Source: Aquipuribacter sp051216895
GTDB taxonomy: Bacteria; Actinomycetota; Actinomycetes; Actinomycetales; JBBAYJ01
Direction: 5' to 3'
Length of the DNA: 64,000 nucleotides
Assembly (NCBI RefSeq): GCF_051216895.1
Contig: NZ_JBPKAO010000011.1
Span: 89,103 to 153,102 of the forward strand
The notes beneath the pieces were generated by a model. That model was given only the letters and a program-made list of their open reading frames with translations. It was not told the origin of the DNA and ran no database searches. Of the stretch, positions 8,052 through 16,813 are shown piece by piece (position 1 is the stretch's first letter; every line of letters begins with the position of its first letter). A program made the position numbers and the translations under genes.

Positions 8052-9383
8052 ATGCGCGTGTCCATCGTCGGGACCGGGTACGTGGGACTGGTGTCCGGGG
8101 CCGGGCTGGCCGACGTCGGCCACCACGTCGTGTGCGTGGACCTCGACCCCGCCAAGGTCGACCTAATCAACGCAGGTGTCCCCCCGATCTTCGAGGACGG
8201 CCTGGAGGAGCAGCTGGGCCGCGTCGTCGGTACCAGCCTGAGCGCCACGACCGACCTGCGGGCGGCGGTGCTGGGCAGCGAGCTCACCCTGATCGCCGTC
8301 GGGACGCCGTTCGACGGTCGGCGGATCGACCTGACCTACGTGCGCGAGGCCGCGCGCCAGATCGGCGAGGTGCTGCGCGACAAGGACGAGTACCACGTGG
8401 TCGTCGTCAAGAGCACCGTCGTGCCCGGCACCACGGTCGACGTCGTGCTGCCCACCCTGGAGCAGGCCTCCGGCAAGCGGGCGGGGGAGGACTTCGGGGT
8501 CGGGATGAACCCGGAGTTCCTGGCCGAGGGCGTCGCGGTCGTCGACTTCACCCGGCCGGACCGCATCGTGCTCGGCGGCGTCGACGACCGGTCGCGCGCG
8601 GCGTTGGCCGAGCTGTTCGCGCCGTTCCCCGACGCCACCCTGGTGCCGACCGACCCGACGACCGCCGAGATGATCAAGTACACGGCCAACTCGCTGCTCG
8701 CGACGATGATCTCCTTCTCCAACGAGATCGGGAACCTGTGCGCGAGCGTCGGCGTGGACTCCGTCGAGGCGATGGCGGGCGTGCACCTGGACAAGCGACT
8801 CAGCCCGATGCAGGCCGACGGCAGCCGGGTCCGGCCGGGCTTCCTCAGCTTCCTGGCCGCGGGCTGCGGGTTCGGTGGCAGCTGCTTCCCCAAGGACGTC
8901 AAGGCGCTGGTGGCGTTCGGTCAGCAGCACGGGCACGAGATGCCGGTGCTGGACGCCGTGCTGCAGACGAACGCCCGTCAGCCGGACAAGATGCTCGGGC
9001 TGCTGCGACGGCACGTGCCCGACCTGGCCGGGGCCCGGGTCACGGTGCTGGGGATGGCGTTCAAGCCGGGGACCGACGACGTACGGGAGTCCCCGTCGCT
9101 GCCGGTCACCCAAGCACTGGTCGACTCCGGTGCCGTGGTCCGGGCCTTCGACCCGATCGCGCGGGAGACCGCGCAGCGGGTCGTCAGCCCGCAGGTGACG
9201 TTCACCGACACGTTGGCCGAGGCCCTCGACGGCGCCGACGCGGTGCTGCTCATGACCCGGTGGCCGCAGTTCGAGCAGGTTCCGGCGCTGCTGGCGGAGG
9301 CCGGGCAGACGCCCGTGGTGGTCGACGGGCGGCGGCTGCTGGCGAAGGACTCCGTACCCCGCTACGAGGGCATCGGCCTCTGA
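8052..9383 (+). CDS. UDP-glucose 6-dehydrogenase family protein
   Basis: The 443-residue protein carries the GTGYVGLVSGAGLADVGH NAD motif at its start, NPEFLAEG in the middle and the active-site segment GCGFGGSCFPKD, whose Cys forms the thiohemiacetal in this family. A C-terminal Rossmann-like domain (VLGMAFKPGTDDVRESPS) is complete. The family oxidises NDP-glucose to NDP-glucuronate with two NAD+. It is the last gene of the rfbF cassette and converges on the GMC oxidoreductase gene with a gap of only 27 bases. The nucleotide specificity cannot be read by eye: UDP is usual, CDP is possible given rfbF. Confidence 0.9.
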   Translation: MRVSIVGTGYVGLVSGAGLADVGHHVVCVDLDPAKVDLINAGVPPIFEDGLEEQLGRVVGTSLSATTDLRAAVLGSELTLIAVGTPFDGRRIDLTYVREAARQIGEVLRDKDEYHVVVVKSTVVPGTTVDVVLPTLEQASGKRAGEDFGVGMNPEFLAEGVAVVDFTRPDRIVLGGVDDRSRAALAELFAPFPDATLVPTDPTTAEMIKYTANSLLATMISFSNEIGNLCASVGVDSVEAMAGVHLDKRLSPMQADGSRVRPGFLSFLAAGCGFGGSCFPKDVKALVAFGQQHGHEMPVLDAVLQTNARQPDKMLGLLRRHVPDLAGARVTVLGMAFKPGTDDVRESPSLPVTQALVDSGAVVRAFDPIARETAQRVVSPQVTFTDTLAEALDGADAVLLMTRWPQFEQVPALLAEAGQTPVVVDGRRLLAKDSVPRYEGIGL

Positions 9384-9410
9384 TCGGTCGCTGCCCCCGG
9401 GGCCGGCCGC

Positions 9411-11003
9411 TCAGCGGGTGGGCAGCTCGTCCGCCAGCCGGTCGCCCAGGCGCAGCGCCAGCGCGAGCAGGGTCAAGGTCGGGTTGGCTGCGCCCGAGCG
9501 GGGGAACACCGAGGACCCGGCGACCCAGAGGTTCCGCACGTGGTGGACCCGGCAGTGCGGGTCGACGACCGACAGGGCCGGGTCGCGGCCCATCCGGGTG
9601 GTGCCTATGTGGTGCGCGCCGCCCTCGGGGTCGACGAACCCTTCGGGGCCCAGCAGCGACACGACCTCGTGGCCCAGCAGCCTGCCCAGCCTGGCCGCGA
9701 CCATCCGGCCGGCCGTGGCGGCGGACTCCTGGTCGTGGGCGGTCAGCTGCCAGTGCAGGTCGGCGGTCGGGACCCCGTCCTCGTCCGGCACGTCGGACAG
9801 GGTCAGTCGGCTGCTGCGGGACGGCTCCTGCTCGGCCATCACGTGGACCCGCAGCACATCGCGCGCGCGATGGTCGGCGGCCAGGACCCGTCGGACGGCG
9901 TGCCCCGCCACGTCCGTGACGACCGGCAGGACGGCTCCCGGGCGCCGCAGGACCGACAGGGGGCCGGGCGGGTCGGCGGACCTCAGGTCCCGCCACCGGT
10001 CGACCGACGCCTGCGAGGCCTGGCCGTCGTGCCCCAGGCCGACCGGCCCGTCCACGGTGCCCGGCTTGAGCTTCCAGGCCGCGTTCAGCAGGTCGTGCTC
10101 GCGTCGCAACCACGACGGCAGGGCGAGCTTGGTCTGCCGGGGGCCGCCGTCATCGCGCACGTCCCACGGCGCCAGCACGGCGTCAAGCCCCCGGTCGACG
10201 CGGACCACGCCCGTCGCCACGTGGGGGTGCTCCATGAAGTACCGGCCCACCACGTCCTGGCCGTTGCCGAGGCCCTGCGGCTGCTGCTCCCGGGACACCA
10301 GCAGCAGCCGGGCGTTCTCCAGCGCCCCCGCGGCGAGCACGTAGGCACGCGCTCGGACCAGCAGGCGCCGACCGGCATGCACGCACCTGAACCCTGTCAC
10401 GGTCGCGGGCTCGCCCGACGAGACGACCTCCAGCACGCGGCACCCGGTGAGCAGACGGACCTGGCTCCGGTCGCGCAGCTCGCGGGGGAGCTGCTCGGTG
10501 AACACCGCGGCGGGGGCGAACACGTACTCACGAGCCTCGAGGCCCTCACCGAGAGGACGGCCGTCCTCCGTCCCCCGGGGTGTGAGCCCGGTGAGCTGCC
10601 GGGCCCGGGCGTAGAACGGGGCGAGGTCCGCCGAGGAGAGCGGCCAGTCCTCGGAGCCGTCCAGGTCGTCGTCGTCCAGCTCGTGCAGCCGGACGTGCCG
10701 GCCCCCGCGTGGCGTCTCCACGCTCCAGCGCAGGGCGCTGCCGCCGACCCCCGCGCTGCGGGTGGCGGCCGGTGCGTACGGCAACCCGGTGCTCGTCGTC
10801 CCCGTGACGTCGAGGCCGCCCGCGGGGACGTCGGCCGGGCCGGCCTCCAGCAGGAGCACGGTCAGGCCGCGCCGGGTGAGCGCGTCGGCCAGCGTCAGGC
10901 CGGCGGGACCGGCCCCGACCACGCAGACGTCGGCCTCGGACACGGGCGCCGCGTCCCACGAGGACGGGGTGGCCACGGCCCGCCCTGGTTCGACACCGGC
11001 CAC
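9411..11003 (-). CDS. GMC-family FAD-dependent oxidoreductase
   Basis: This 530-residue flavoenzyme has an N-terminal dinucleotide motif VVGAGPAGLTLADAL and a C-terminal GMC region containing HHIGTTRMG and GAANPTLTLLALALRLGD. Family members oxidise alcohols, including sugars. The GTG at 11003 is preceded by AAGGAGG at good spacing. It follows the GT4 gene at 11107-12186 on the same strand with a 103-base gap that holds a hairpin. There is no signal peptide, so it should act in the cytosol. Its location inside the polysaccharide locus suggests oxidation of a sugar or sugar nucleotide, which is inference. Confidence 0.88.
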   Translation of the reverse strand: MAGVEPGRAVATPSSWDAAPVSEADVCVVGAGPAGLTLADALTRRGLTVLLLEAGPADVPAGGLDVTGTTSTGLPYAPAATRSAGVGGSALRWSVETPRGGRHVRLHELDDDDLDGSEDWPLSSADLAPFYARARQLTGLTPRGTEDGRPLGEGLEAREYVFAPAAVFTEQLPRELRDRSQVRLLTGCRVLEVVSSGEPATVTGFRCVHAGRRLLVRARAYVLAAGALENARLLLVSREQQPQGLGNGQDVVGRYFMEHPHVATGVVRVDRGLDAVLAPWDVRDDGGPRQTKLALPSWLRREHDLLNAAWKLKPGTVDGPVGLGHDGQASQASVDRWRDLRSADPPGPLSVLRRPGAVLPVVTDVAGHAVRRVLAADHRARDVLRVHVMAEQEPSRSSRLTLSDVPDEDGVPTADLHWQLTAHDQESAATAGRMVAARLGRLLGHEVVSLLGPEGFVDPEGGAHHIGTTRMGRDPALSVVDPHCRVHHVRNLWVAGSSVFPRSGAANPTLTLLALALRLGDRLADELPTR

Positions 11004-11056
11004 TCACGTCCTCCTTCTGCGGAGCCCGTGCGGCTCGAGTCGCCTGATCGTCCCAG

Positions 11057-11079
11057 GCGGCCGAGAGTGTTTCGGCCGC
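11057..11079 (-). terminator. 8-bp hairpin between the GT4 and GMC genes
   Basis: GCGGCCGA (11057-11064) and TCGGCCGC (11072-11079) are perfect complements with a 7-base loop. It lies 28 bases after the stop of the minus-strand GT4 gene, and could end or attenuate that transcript before the GMC gene. Confidence 0.4.
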
Positions 11080-11106
11080 GGGTCCGGTGCGGGGTGAACC
11101 AGCTGC

Positions 11107-12186
11107 TCAGTGCCTCGGGGACGGCGCGACGCCGTGGCGGCTGCCCACCTGCTGCAGTGCTCGCTCGAGCAGCGGCGCGACCGACGGCACCGTGTAGCGG
11201 GACAGCGCGAGCGCCCGGGCTGCAGCCCCGCGTCGGGCCCGCTCCCGGGGGTCCGCCAGCGGGCGGAGCGCCGCGACCAGGTCGTCCAGCGACCCCGAAC
11301 GGAACACCGGTCCGGTCGGACCGACGGCCCAGGGCAGCGGCCCCACGTCGCTGACCACGACCGCCCGCCCGATGAGCATGGCGTCGACCAGCTTGAGCGG
11401 TAGCTGCGCGGAGCCGTAGCGCTTGGCCTCCGACGGGATGACGACGACGTCGCTGGCGGCGGTGAGTGACAGGGGGTCCAGCCTCCCGTCGAGCGGGCCG
11501 ACCCACTGCTCCCAGGGGGCGGCGTCGGTCGGAGGGGCCTCGGTGACGAGCAGACGCCAGCCCTCGTCGGCCAGCCGTGCGACGGCGGCGCGCAGCAGCG
11601 GCAGCCCCTTGTGACCGCGGCTGGTCCCGATGAACCCGACGAGGGGCGCGGAGCTGGTGTGGGGGGCCCCGTCGCCGGGGTCCGGCCGGGCGTGGGGCAC
11701 GACCACACCCCCCCAGCGCCGCTGCAGCGCGGGGTTCGACACCGTCGTGGGGGTCCGGCGCGCGTTGACCGCGAGCTTGGCGTGGCTGGGCATCAGCCGA
11801 CGGTCCTGCCACATCCGTCGGGCGCTGTCGGCCGGGGTGTCCCCGGAGTGGATGGTGACGACCTCCAGGTCCGGGTCGTCCACGTCGGCCAGCAGGGGGA
11901 CGCCGGTCGCACGCGCCAGCCGCAGACCGGCGCCCAGGCTGACCTGCAGGGCCTTGACGGTCATGAGGACGTCGGTGGAGCCGCGGACCAGCCGCTGCAG
12001 CGAGTCCGGGTCGACGCGCCGCAGGTGCGCCGTGAAGGGCTGGTCCCGTAGCGACGCCAGCACCTCGCCGGGCTGGGTCGTCACGGCCGTCACCTCGTGC
12101 CCCAGGTGCTGCGCCACCTCGATGAGGCACTTGGTCCGCAGAAGCTGGGTGTCCGCGAAGGAGGGGGTGAGCAGGGTCAGCCGCAT
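11107..12186 (-). CDS. glycosyltransferase, GT4-like
   Basis: The 359-residue protein has two Rossmann-like halves in GT-B arrangement. The C-terminal half holds VGFIGTSRGHKGL, DVVVIPSEAKRYGSAQLPLKLVDA and AVVVSDVGPLPW, the usual donor-binding region of GT4 enzymes. It begins at an ATG preceded by TGAGGAA. GT4 enzymes transfer sugars from nucleotide donors to membrane-linked acceptors at the inner face. Donor and acceptor are unknown. It is transcribed away from the PRTase-HAD gene and toward the GMC oxidoreductase. Confidence 0.85.
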   Translation of the reverse strand: MRLTLLTPSFADTQLLRTKCLIEVAQHLGHEVTAVTTQPGEVLASLRDQPFTAHLRRVDPDSLQRLVRGSTDVLMTVKALQVSLGAGLRLARATGVPLLADVDDPDLEVVTIHSGDTPADSARRMWQDRRLMPSHAKLAVNARRTPTTVSNPALQRRWGGVVVPHARPDPGDGAPHTSSAPLVGFIGTSRGHKGLPLLRAAVARLADEGWRLLVTEAPPTDAAPWEQWVGPLDGRLDPLSLTAASDVVVIPSEAKRYGSAQLPLKLVDAMLIGRAVVVSDVGPLPWAVGPTGPVFRSGSLDDLVAALRPLADPRERARRGAAARALALSRYTVPSVAPLLERALQQVGSRHGVAPSPRH

Positions 12187-12456
12187 CGGCGTGGTTCCTC
12201 AGCAGGATCGGCCGTGGCCGTCGTGGCACGGCAGGAGTTCATCGTCGATTGATACCACTGCGCCGCCGGGCTCGTCCCGGCTTCCCTGTCCGCTGGGGAC
12301 CGAACGGGGACGACGAGGGCTCCATGGTCACGCGGGGTGGCGGCCTCTAGGCGGACAGCGACCTGGGGATCCGCAGGTCTCACCGATATGGTCTCGCCAC
12401 CCCTCGGCGAGGTCCCCCCGGACCGTCGCCTGCCCGATCGAGCCCTGGAGGGCCCC

Positions 12457-13416
12457 GTGCAGTACCGCAGCGTCGCCGACCTGAGCCGAGACGTCGCGGA
12501 GTGGGCCGACAGCCTCCCGCGCGACATCGACGTCGTCGCCGGCATCCCACGCAGCGGCATGCTGCCGGCGAGCATGCTGGCCGTGCACCTGCACGTCCCG
12601 CTGGCCGACCTGGACGGCCTGCTCGCGGGACGGCTGCTCTCCTCGGGAGCCCGGATGGGCGGACAGCGTCCGAGCGAGGTCATCGACGACGCCCGCCGCA
12701 TCCTCGTCGTGGACGACAGCGTCATGTACGGCGGGGCTCTCGACCTGGCGCGGGACAAGGTGCGCGGTCACGGCCTGGAGGGCCGGATCGAGTTCGGGGC
12801 CGTGTACATCGCCGACCCCGGCAGCCCGGCCAAGGTGGACCACTGGGCCGCGGTCGTCCCCAACCCGCGGGTCTTCGAGTGGAACGTCCTCCACCACTCC
12901 CGCCTCGCCGAGGCCTGCATGGAGATCGACGGCGTCCTGTGCCGGGCCCCTCGGGCGGCGGAGTCGGACGGCGCCGCCTACGAGGGCTTCCTGCGCGACG
13001 TGCCCGCCCGGCTCGTGCCGGCCCAGGAGGTGGGCTGGTTGGTGACCTCGCGCAGCGAGCGCTACCGGTCGCAGACCGAGCGCTGGCTGGCCGGGCACGG
13101 CATCAAGTACCGCGAGCTCGTCATGAGCGCCGAGGACCCGCCCGGCGCCGGCGTCCCCTCGTCCGACCGCGCGAGGCACAAGGCGGACGTGTACCGCCGC
13201 ACGCAGGCATGGCTGTTCATCGAGGGCGACGTCGAGCAGGCCGTGGGCATCGCGACCATGGCGCGTCGGCCGGTGTTCGCCGCCGACGCCCGGCAGATGA
13301 TCTACCCCGGAGTCGCGGCCGGAGCGGCACCGCGCCGCCGCGACAGCCTCCGTTGGCACCTGCCGAGCCACGCCGTCCGGCTGCGACGTCGGATCGGTCG
13401 GACGCTGCGCGGTTGA
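12457..13416 (+). CDS. phosphoribosyltransferase-like / HAD-like fusion protein
   Basis: I chose the GTG at 12457 (319 residues) because GGAGG lies six bases upstream; ATGs at 12337 and 12388 are in frame but lack a clear ribosome site. The N-terminal half is PRTase-like, with VVAGIPRSGML near the start and a PRPP-loop-like stretch ILVVDDSVMYGGAL around residues 82-95. The C-terminal half resembles HAD hydrolases, but its motif I reads MEIDGVL, so the expected nucleophilic Asp is Glu156 while the second Asp (158) is kept. I know this fused architecture from polysaccharide loci, but its reaction is not established to my knowledge. It precedes the WbaP gene by 134 bases. Confidence 0.78.
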   Translation: MQYRSVADLSRDVAEWADSLPRDIDVVAGIPRSGMLPASMLAVHLHVPLADLDGLLAGRLLSSGARMGGQRPSEVIDDARRILVVDDSVMYGGALDLARDKVRGHGLEGRIEFGAVYIADPGSPAKVDHWAAVVPNPRVFEWNVLHHSRLAEACMEIDGVLCRAPRAAESDGAAYEGFLRDVPARLVPAQEVGWLVTSRSERYRSQTERWLAGHGIKYRELVMSAEDPPGAGVPSSDRARHKADVYRRTQAWLFIEGDVEQAVGIATMARRPVFAADARQMIYPGVAAGAAPRRRDSLRWHLPSHAVRLRRRIGRTLRG

Positions 13417-13550
13417 GGGTCATCCACCTACCGGGGACAAAGCGGGCGTGTCGGACCAGTTCGGTCGTTCCGGCATCCTGTGGCGCCCCATCCGGCTAGC
13501 GTTCGAGCGCATCGCCGACGGCTAGCGACGTCGGCCGGCGAAGGAGTCTC

Positions 13551-15116
13551 ATGAGCGTAGAGAGCGACCTGGCTGACGGCAGGGCCGACCACGCGAAGGC
13601 GGTCGAAAGGTCCCCGGAGCACGAGCGACGGCGGGCTCGTCCCCGGGTGAGGACGTCGTGGGCGTCGCCGGTGCCCTTCGCCCTGCAGGAAGGGGTGAAC
13701 GTCCACCAGGTCGCGAAGGACGCAGTGGCGCGTCGGGGCTCGTGGATCGGCCCGTTGCTGCGGCGGCTCGTCGCCACCGACGCGGTGGTCGCGACCCTGG
13801 TGATGGCGGCGTGCCTGTACTCGCTGCCCGCCACCAGGGGGGAGACGGTGCCGTACGCCCTGCTCGCCGGACTGCTGTGGGTCCTTCTGCTGACGTTGCT
13901 CGGCGGCTACGACAGCCGGCGGCTGGGGGACGGTCCGGAGGAGTTCGAGAAGATCGGGCAGGCCGCTGTCCTCGCCATCGCGCTCCTCGGGGTGGTCAGC
14001 TATGCCTTGCAGCTCGTGCTGCCGCGCCGGGACGTCCTGGTCGCGGTCCCGGTCATCGCGCTGACCACCGTGCTTGGGCGGTACGTCTGGCGCCGGTGGC
14101 TGCACCGACGGCGCCGCGACGGTGCCGCGATGCTTCGTACGATCGTGGTGGGGGAGCCGGCCGCAGTGGCGGACGTCGTGGACCACCTGCGCCGTGACGC
14201 TCATCATGGCCTGGACGTGGTGGGGGCCTGTACCCCGGTGGGGGGTGTGGACGCCTTCCGGCTGGGCGGGGTCGAACCGCTCGGTGTCGTCTCCGAGGTT
14301 CCCCAGGTGGTGGTGGACAACGCCATCGACAACGTGGTCGTCGTCGGGTCCCAGATCACCGGGGGGTCCCTGCGGCGGCTGTCCTGGGCGCTGGAGCAGA
14401 CGGGCGCCGATCTCATGGTCGCCCCCGGCCTGGTCGAGGTGACGGGCGCGTACGTCTCGCTGCATCCGGCTGCAGGTCTGTCGCTGCTCCGGGTCGAGAA
14501 GCCGGCCCAGAGCTCGGGCCGTCTGCTGATCAAGAGTGTTCAGGACCGGATCATCGGCACCGTCCTGTTCCTGGTGGCGCTGCCCGTCATCGCCGTCGCG
14601 GCGGTCGCGGTCCGCCTCACCAGCCCGGGCAAGGCCTTCTTCGCGCAGGCTCGGGTCGGCCAGGACGGCGAGCGCTTCACGATGTGGAAGCTTCGCAGCA
14701 TGGTCCCCGACGCCGAGCGGCTGCGCAACGACCTGCTCGACCAGAGCGACCGAGACGGCCTCATGTTCAAGATGCGTGGCGACCCGCGCGTCACGCCGGT
14801 GGGACGGGTGCTGCGCAGGTACTCGGTCGACGAGCTGCCGCAGCTGTGGAACGTCGTCCGGGGTGACATGTCGTTGGTGGGTCCCCGACCACCGTTGCCC
14901 CACGAGTACGCCCAGTACCACGACCAGGTCCACCGACGGCTGCGGGTGAAGCCCGGGCTCACCGGCCTGTGGCAGGTCAGCGGACGGGCTGACCTGTCCT
15001 GGGAGGAGTCCGTGCGCCTGGACCTGCGCTACGTCGACAACTGGTCACCGGCGATGGACCTGCAGATCCTGTGGAAGACGTTCCGGGCCGTGATGAGTGG
15101 CTCCGGGGCCTACTGA
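13551..15116 (+). CDS. WbaP/ExoY-type polyprenyl glycosylphosphotransferase (initiating enzyme)
   Basis: This 521-residue protein has N-terminal membrane segments from about residue 80, a CoA-binding-like central region, and a bacterial sugar-transferase domain at about 326-521. Diagnostic motifs are KLRSMVPDAE, RVTPVGRVLRRYSVDELPQL, GDMSLVGPRP and RVKPGLTGLWQVSGR. The family moves a sugar 1-phosphate from a nucleotide sugar to undecaprenyl phosphate at the inner membrane, the first step of repeat-unit assembly. The ATG at 13551 is preceded by AAGGAG. It is the only initiating transferase in the window and therefore the likely entry point of the pathway. Confidence 0.92.
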   Translation: MSVESDLADGRADHAKAVERSPEHERRRARPRVRTSWASPVPFALQEGVNVHQVAKDAVARRGSWIGPLLRRLVATDAVVATLVMAACLYSLPATRGETVPYALLAGLLWVLLLTLLGGYDSRRLGDGPEEFEKIGQAAVLAIALLGVVSYALQLVLPRRDVLVAVPVIALTTVLGRYVWRRWLHRRRRDGAAMLRTIVVGEPAAVADVVDHLRRDAHHGLDVVGACTPVGGVDAFRLGGVEPLGVVSEVPQVVVDNAIDNVVVVGSQITGGSLRRLSWALEQTGADLMVAPGLVEVTGAYVSLHPAAGLSLLRVEKPAQSSGRLLIKSVQDRIIGTVLFLVALPVIAVAAVAVRLTSPGKAFFAQARVGQDGERFTMWKLRSMVPDAERLRNDLLDQSDRDGLMFKMRGDPRVTPVGRVLRRYSVDELPQLWNVVRGDMSLVGPRPPLPHEYAQYHDQVHRRLRVKPGLTGLWQVSGRADLSWEESVRLDLRYVDNWSPAMDLQILWKTFRAVMSGSGAY

Positions 15117-15128
15117 CGCGTGACTGAT

Positions 15129-15146
15129 GCCCGGCTTTGTCCGGGC
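15129..15146 (+). terminator. short hairpin after the WbaP gene
   Basis: GCCCGG (15129-15134) pairs with CCGGGC (15141-15146) around the loop CTTTGT, 12 bases after the stop codon. It is a small stem and a weak terminator candidate. Confidence 0.4.
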
Positions 15147-15153
15147 CTGCTCG

Positions 15154-15171
15154 GTCACTAACTGTAGTGAC
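15154..15171. promoter_or_regulatory. inverted repeat GTCACTA-N4-TAGTGAC upstream of GT4
   Basis: Two perfect 7-base arms flank ACTG, 143 bases upstream of the GTG at 15315. The core GTCACT recurs in direct orientation at 15195-15200 and 15256-15261 in the same intergenic region. This looks like an operator cluster, but the cognate regulator is unknown. Confidence 0.4.
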
Positions 15172-15314
15172 GTTGGCGGCAGAGGGCCATCACCGTCACT
15201 CACGGGTGAAATTTCCTCTCAGATCAGCGGACGCAGGGGAGCGAGCCCTCCTATCGTCACTGAGTGTCAGGGTCGCGGTGGTCCCGACCGGTCGCACGGT
15301 AGGAGGAGGAGATC

Positions 15315-16622
15315 GTGGTCCGAGACCCATCTGTACCTGGTGGAACGGGCGCCAAGCGCGTCCTGATCGTCGTGCAGAACATGAACTTCCGCTTCGACCG
15401 ACGGGTGCAGAACGAGGCGCACGCCCTCGTGGCCGCCGACATCGGGGTGACCGTCATCTGCCCCAAGGGTTCGACCACGGACCCGGATGTCCTGGACGTG
15501 GACGGAGTGATCGTCCGCAGCTATCCGATGCTGTCGCCCACCTCGGGTGTGATCAGCTACTTCCGGGAGTTCCTGGTCGCCTGGTTCCAGGCCGCGAGGT
15601 TGTCATGGCGGACCCACCGCGAGGAGGGCTTCGACGTGATGCAGGCGTGCAACCCGCCCGACACCTACTGGGCGCTCGCGCGCCTGTGGCGGTTGTGGGG
15701 CAAGAAGTTCGTGTACGACCAGCACGACCTGTGCCCGGAGATCTTCGGCGACCGGTTCCCGGCCTCGTCGGCGCGTAACCGGGTGCTGCACCGCATCCAG
15801 CTCTGGTTGGAGCGGGCCAGCTACGCCACCGCGGAGCAGGTGGTGGTGCCCAACGAGAGCTATCGGGAGATGGCCATCACTCGGGGCGGGGTACCGCGCG
15901 AGCGCACCACGGTGGTGATGAGCACGCCGGACCACCGCATCCTGAGGCGGGGGGAGCCGCAACCGGACGCCCGCGAGGGCAAGTCGTTCCTGGTCGCCTA
16001 CGTCGGGGTCATGGGTCCGCAGGACGGGGTCGACCGCCTGCTCCGGGCGGCCAAGCTGCTACAGGAGGCCGGTCGGAACGACATCAGGTTCGTGCTGATG
16101 GGCTTCGGCGACTGCTTCGAGAACTTGCAGGCGCTCAGCGCGGACCTGGGCCTTGACGAGTGCGTCCACTTCACCGGACGGGTCGACCAGACGCAGCTGC
16201 GGAGTTGGTTGTCCGCCGCCGACCTCGGGGTGACACCCGACCCCCGGACCCCGTTCACCGACCGCTCCACCATGAACAAGACGTTGGAGTACATGGCGTG
16301 CGAGCTCGCCGTGGTGGCGAGCGACCTCGTGGAGAGCAGGCGCAGCGCCGGCACGGCCGCGGTGTTCGTCGAGGACGAGCAGCGGTTGGCGACGGCGATC
16401 GCCGAGCTGCTCGACGACCCCGACCGGCGGGCCGTGATGGGCCGGCTCGGCCGTGAACGGATCGAGACGGAGCTGTCCTGGGAGCTGTCCGCCGTCAGGT
16501 ACGTGGCGACGATGAGCGCGGTCCTGGGCCTCGACGTACTGACCGGGACCTCGCTGCTCCCGGTGCAGACCCGTCGGCCGGGTGCCCGTGCCCGTTACCT
16601 GAGACTGTCGGGCGCTTCGTAG
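15315..16622 (+). CDS. glycosyltransferase family 4 protein
   Basis: This 435-residue GT-B enzyme starts with RVLIVVQNMNFRFDRRVQNEA, typical of GT4 N-terminal acceptor domains. It continues with FLVAYVGVMGPQDGVDRLL, and the donor-domain stretch NKTLEYMACELAVVASDL provides the E-x7-E-like region. The GTG at 15315 follows AGGAGGAGGAG closely, a very strong ribosome site. It probably adds the second or a later sugar of the repeat unit. It stands alone, with a 198-base region before it and a 191-base region after it. Confidence 0.88.
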   Translation: MVRDPSVPGGTGAKRVLIVVQNMNFRFDRRVQNEAHALVAADIGVTVICPKGSTTDPDVLDVDGVIVRSYPMLSPTSGVISYFREFLVAWFQAARLSWRTHREEGFDVMQACNPPDTYWALARLWRLWGKKFVYDQHDLCPEIFGDRFPASSARNRVLHRIQLWLERASYATAEQVVVPNESYREMAITRGGVPRERTTVVMSTPDHRILRRGEPQPDAREGKSFLVAYVGVMGPQDGVDRLLRAAKLLQEAGRNDIRFVLMGFGDCFENLQALSADLGLDECVHFTGRVDQTQLRSWLSAADLGVTPDPRTPFTDRSTMNKTLEYMACELAVVASDLVESRRSAGTAAVFVEDEQRLATAIAELLDDPDRRAVMGRLGRERIETELSWELSAVRYVATMSAVLGLDVLTGTSLLPVQTRRPGARARYLRLSGAS

Positions 16623-16716
16623 GCCGCTGGTGACTGTGCGTGACCCAGTAATCGGTCCCGCCCCATTCGTCCCCCGAGGTTGACCCGTAATCCGAAATGA
16701 TCATCCAAACCCTGAT

Positions 16717-16736
16717 ACCCCCGTGTTGACGGGGGT
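16717..16736. other. 8-bp hairpin in the 191-base gap after GT4
   Basis: ACCCCCGT (16717-16724) and ACGGGGGT (16729-16736) are perfect complements around GTTG. TTGACG within it (16726-16731) could also be a -35 element for the next gene. It may be a terminator of the GT4 gene or part of the 5' leader of the DUF4082 gene. Confidence 0.4.
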
Positions 16737-16813
16737 CTATGGTGTCTAGATCTCGGCCGTCCGCCCCGATCCAGACCTCGCCCGGACTTCGGATGGTCAT
16801 TGTGGAGGTTACC

